Of a stretch of DNA of 64,000 bases, positions 63,227 to 64,000 are shown one piece after another (position 1 is the first letter of the stretch; every line of letters starts with the position of its first letter). The notes under the pieces were generated by a model, which was given only the letters and a program-made list of their open reading frames with translations, was not told the origin of the DNA and did not search any database. Location: contig JAGPYM010000002.1 of the NCBI GenBank assembly GCA_020736575.1, positions 1,426,001 through 1,490,000 on the forward strand, written 5' to 3'. The DNA comes from Thelonectria olida (taxonomy: Eukaryota; Ascomycota; Sordariomycetes; Hypocreales; Nectriaceae). Both the position numbers and the translations under genes were made by a program.

Positions 63227-64000
63227 TTAGTAGAACCCATCAACTCCTAGCGCCCCTTTACTAGAGGAAGTACCGACCGTAGGCGTTGACTGGGCCGAAC
63301 CGCTGTCGCTTGGAGTGACCGGCTCCACGACCTGGCTTCGGATAGAGTTGATCCATTCATGTTGCAGGAGCTCAACCGCTGTTGCTCTGGTCCGAGGGTC
63401 GCGGATAAAGCACTTCTTTAGAAAGTCGATACCCTCAGGGCTGAGTTGGTCTGGCGTTGGTAGTTGGGGCGGGTTGCCCTGCGCAATGTTGTACATGATC
63501 GCCCACTCATTATCAAGGTTGTGCCATGGCCTTCGACCAGTAGCCATCTCAAGAATAACACAGCCAAGAGACCAAATATCGACGGCACCGGCTTTGCCGG
63601 GGTTTTCGCCTTTGATCACTTCAGGCGACATGTACATTGGCGTTCCCGTCATCGATCTGTTAGGGTGTGTACCGCCACCTGGTCCTTGACTGCCCGGCCC
63701 TTTTAGGGGCGACTCTTTAGAGTCCTTGCCACGGTGCCTTCTAGCCCCGAGCAGTTTGAACGAGTCCTTGAGTTCTGGTGGAAGATCCTCCGGAGGGAAT
63801 GGCTTGGCTGCCCCGAAATCGACGTACTTGATGATACCATTATGGTCCAGGAGAATATCTAAAGTCTGTTAGTTTTGGAGACACAAACGATCATGTTAGG
63901 ATACACCATCACTTACTTTCTGGTTTAACGTCACGATGAGCCACGCCCGTCTTGTGCAAGTACGCAATACCCTCAAGCATCTGGAGTGCGTAGACCATGA
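63227..64000 (-). CDS. MAPKKK of the HOG pathway (Ssk2/SskB type), 3' part only
   Basis: Partial: the gene enters from the right edge. Two exons are seen, 64000-63917 and 63858-63227, with a 58-bp intron in PE/NILLDHNG. They encode the C-terminal kinase half: YLHKTGVAHRDVKPENILL (catalytic loop), YVDFGAAK (DFG with the FGAAK variant typical of Ssk2/Ssk22/Win1/Wis4), then MTGTPMYMSPEVIKGEN, VDIWSLGCVILEMATGRRPW and a CFIRDPRTRATAVELL C-lobe. These MAPKKKs phosphorylate Pbs2/Wis1-type kinases under osmotic or fungicide stress. Between DFGAAK and the TGTPMY anchor there is an insert of about 50 residues, Gly-, Lys- and Pro-rich. The tail after residue EWINSIRS is short and disordered, ending GALGVDGFY. 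Confidence 0.92.

Overview
The window is nuclear DNA from a filamentous ascomycete, most likely a Sordariomycete (the class is an inference). The genes are eukaryotic and split by short introns, mostly 50-110 bp, with GTRNGY donors and RCTRAC-like branch points. Several conserved genes are typical of moulds: an Ssk2/SskB-type MAPKKK, an NRT2/CrnA nitrate transporter, a Kre9-like GPI protein and an HSPA12-type Hsp70. I rebuilt the gene models by reading splice sites against protein-family expectations.

Layout. 0.9-3.1 kb: a class I terpene synthase converging on a membrane-anchored polysaccharide deacetylase. 5.3-10 kb: a Q/Y-rich low-complexity protein, a PLP-dependent transsulfuration-family enzyme and a conserved fungal protein of unknown role. 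12.7-20.9 kb: a one-span membrane protein, a SAM methyltransferase with an 11-nt exon, LSM6, a Rad60/Esc2-like SUMO-like-domain protein and an Hst3/Hst4-type sirtuin. 22.4-29.2 kb: a secreted carboxylesterase, a mitochondrial rhomboid protease and two conserved fungal proteins of unknown function. 33.8-43 kb: MTD1 (one-carbon metabolism), the nitrate transporter with GATA boxes in its promoter, and a Kre9-like GPI protein. 48.3-54.9 kb: a Swd3/WDR5-like WD40 protein with an RS-rich tail, then a divergent pair made of an 8-exon Hsp70-like ATPase and a coiled-coil protein with 14-residue tandem repeats. 55.5-64 kb: a secreted Ser/Thr-rich protein, a Ser/Pro-rich conserved protein, cytidine deaminase, and the 3' end of the HOG-pathway MAPKKK, which runs off the window.

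Most of these are unlinked housekeeping or signalling genes, not one pathway. The terpene synthase could belong to a cluster to the left of the window, but nothing inside supports that. Rad60-like and the sirtuin are convergent neighbours that both act in genome stability in other fungi.

About a third of the window is gene-free, including stretches of 4.6, 5.3 and 3.7 kb. These hold microsatellites, a pyrimidine tract, a diverged partly RIP-like repeat pair and small inverted repeats. I found no tRNA, rRNA or intact transposon. The most unusual unit is the divergent Hsp70-like/coiled-coil pair; whether the two act together is untested.
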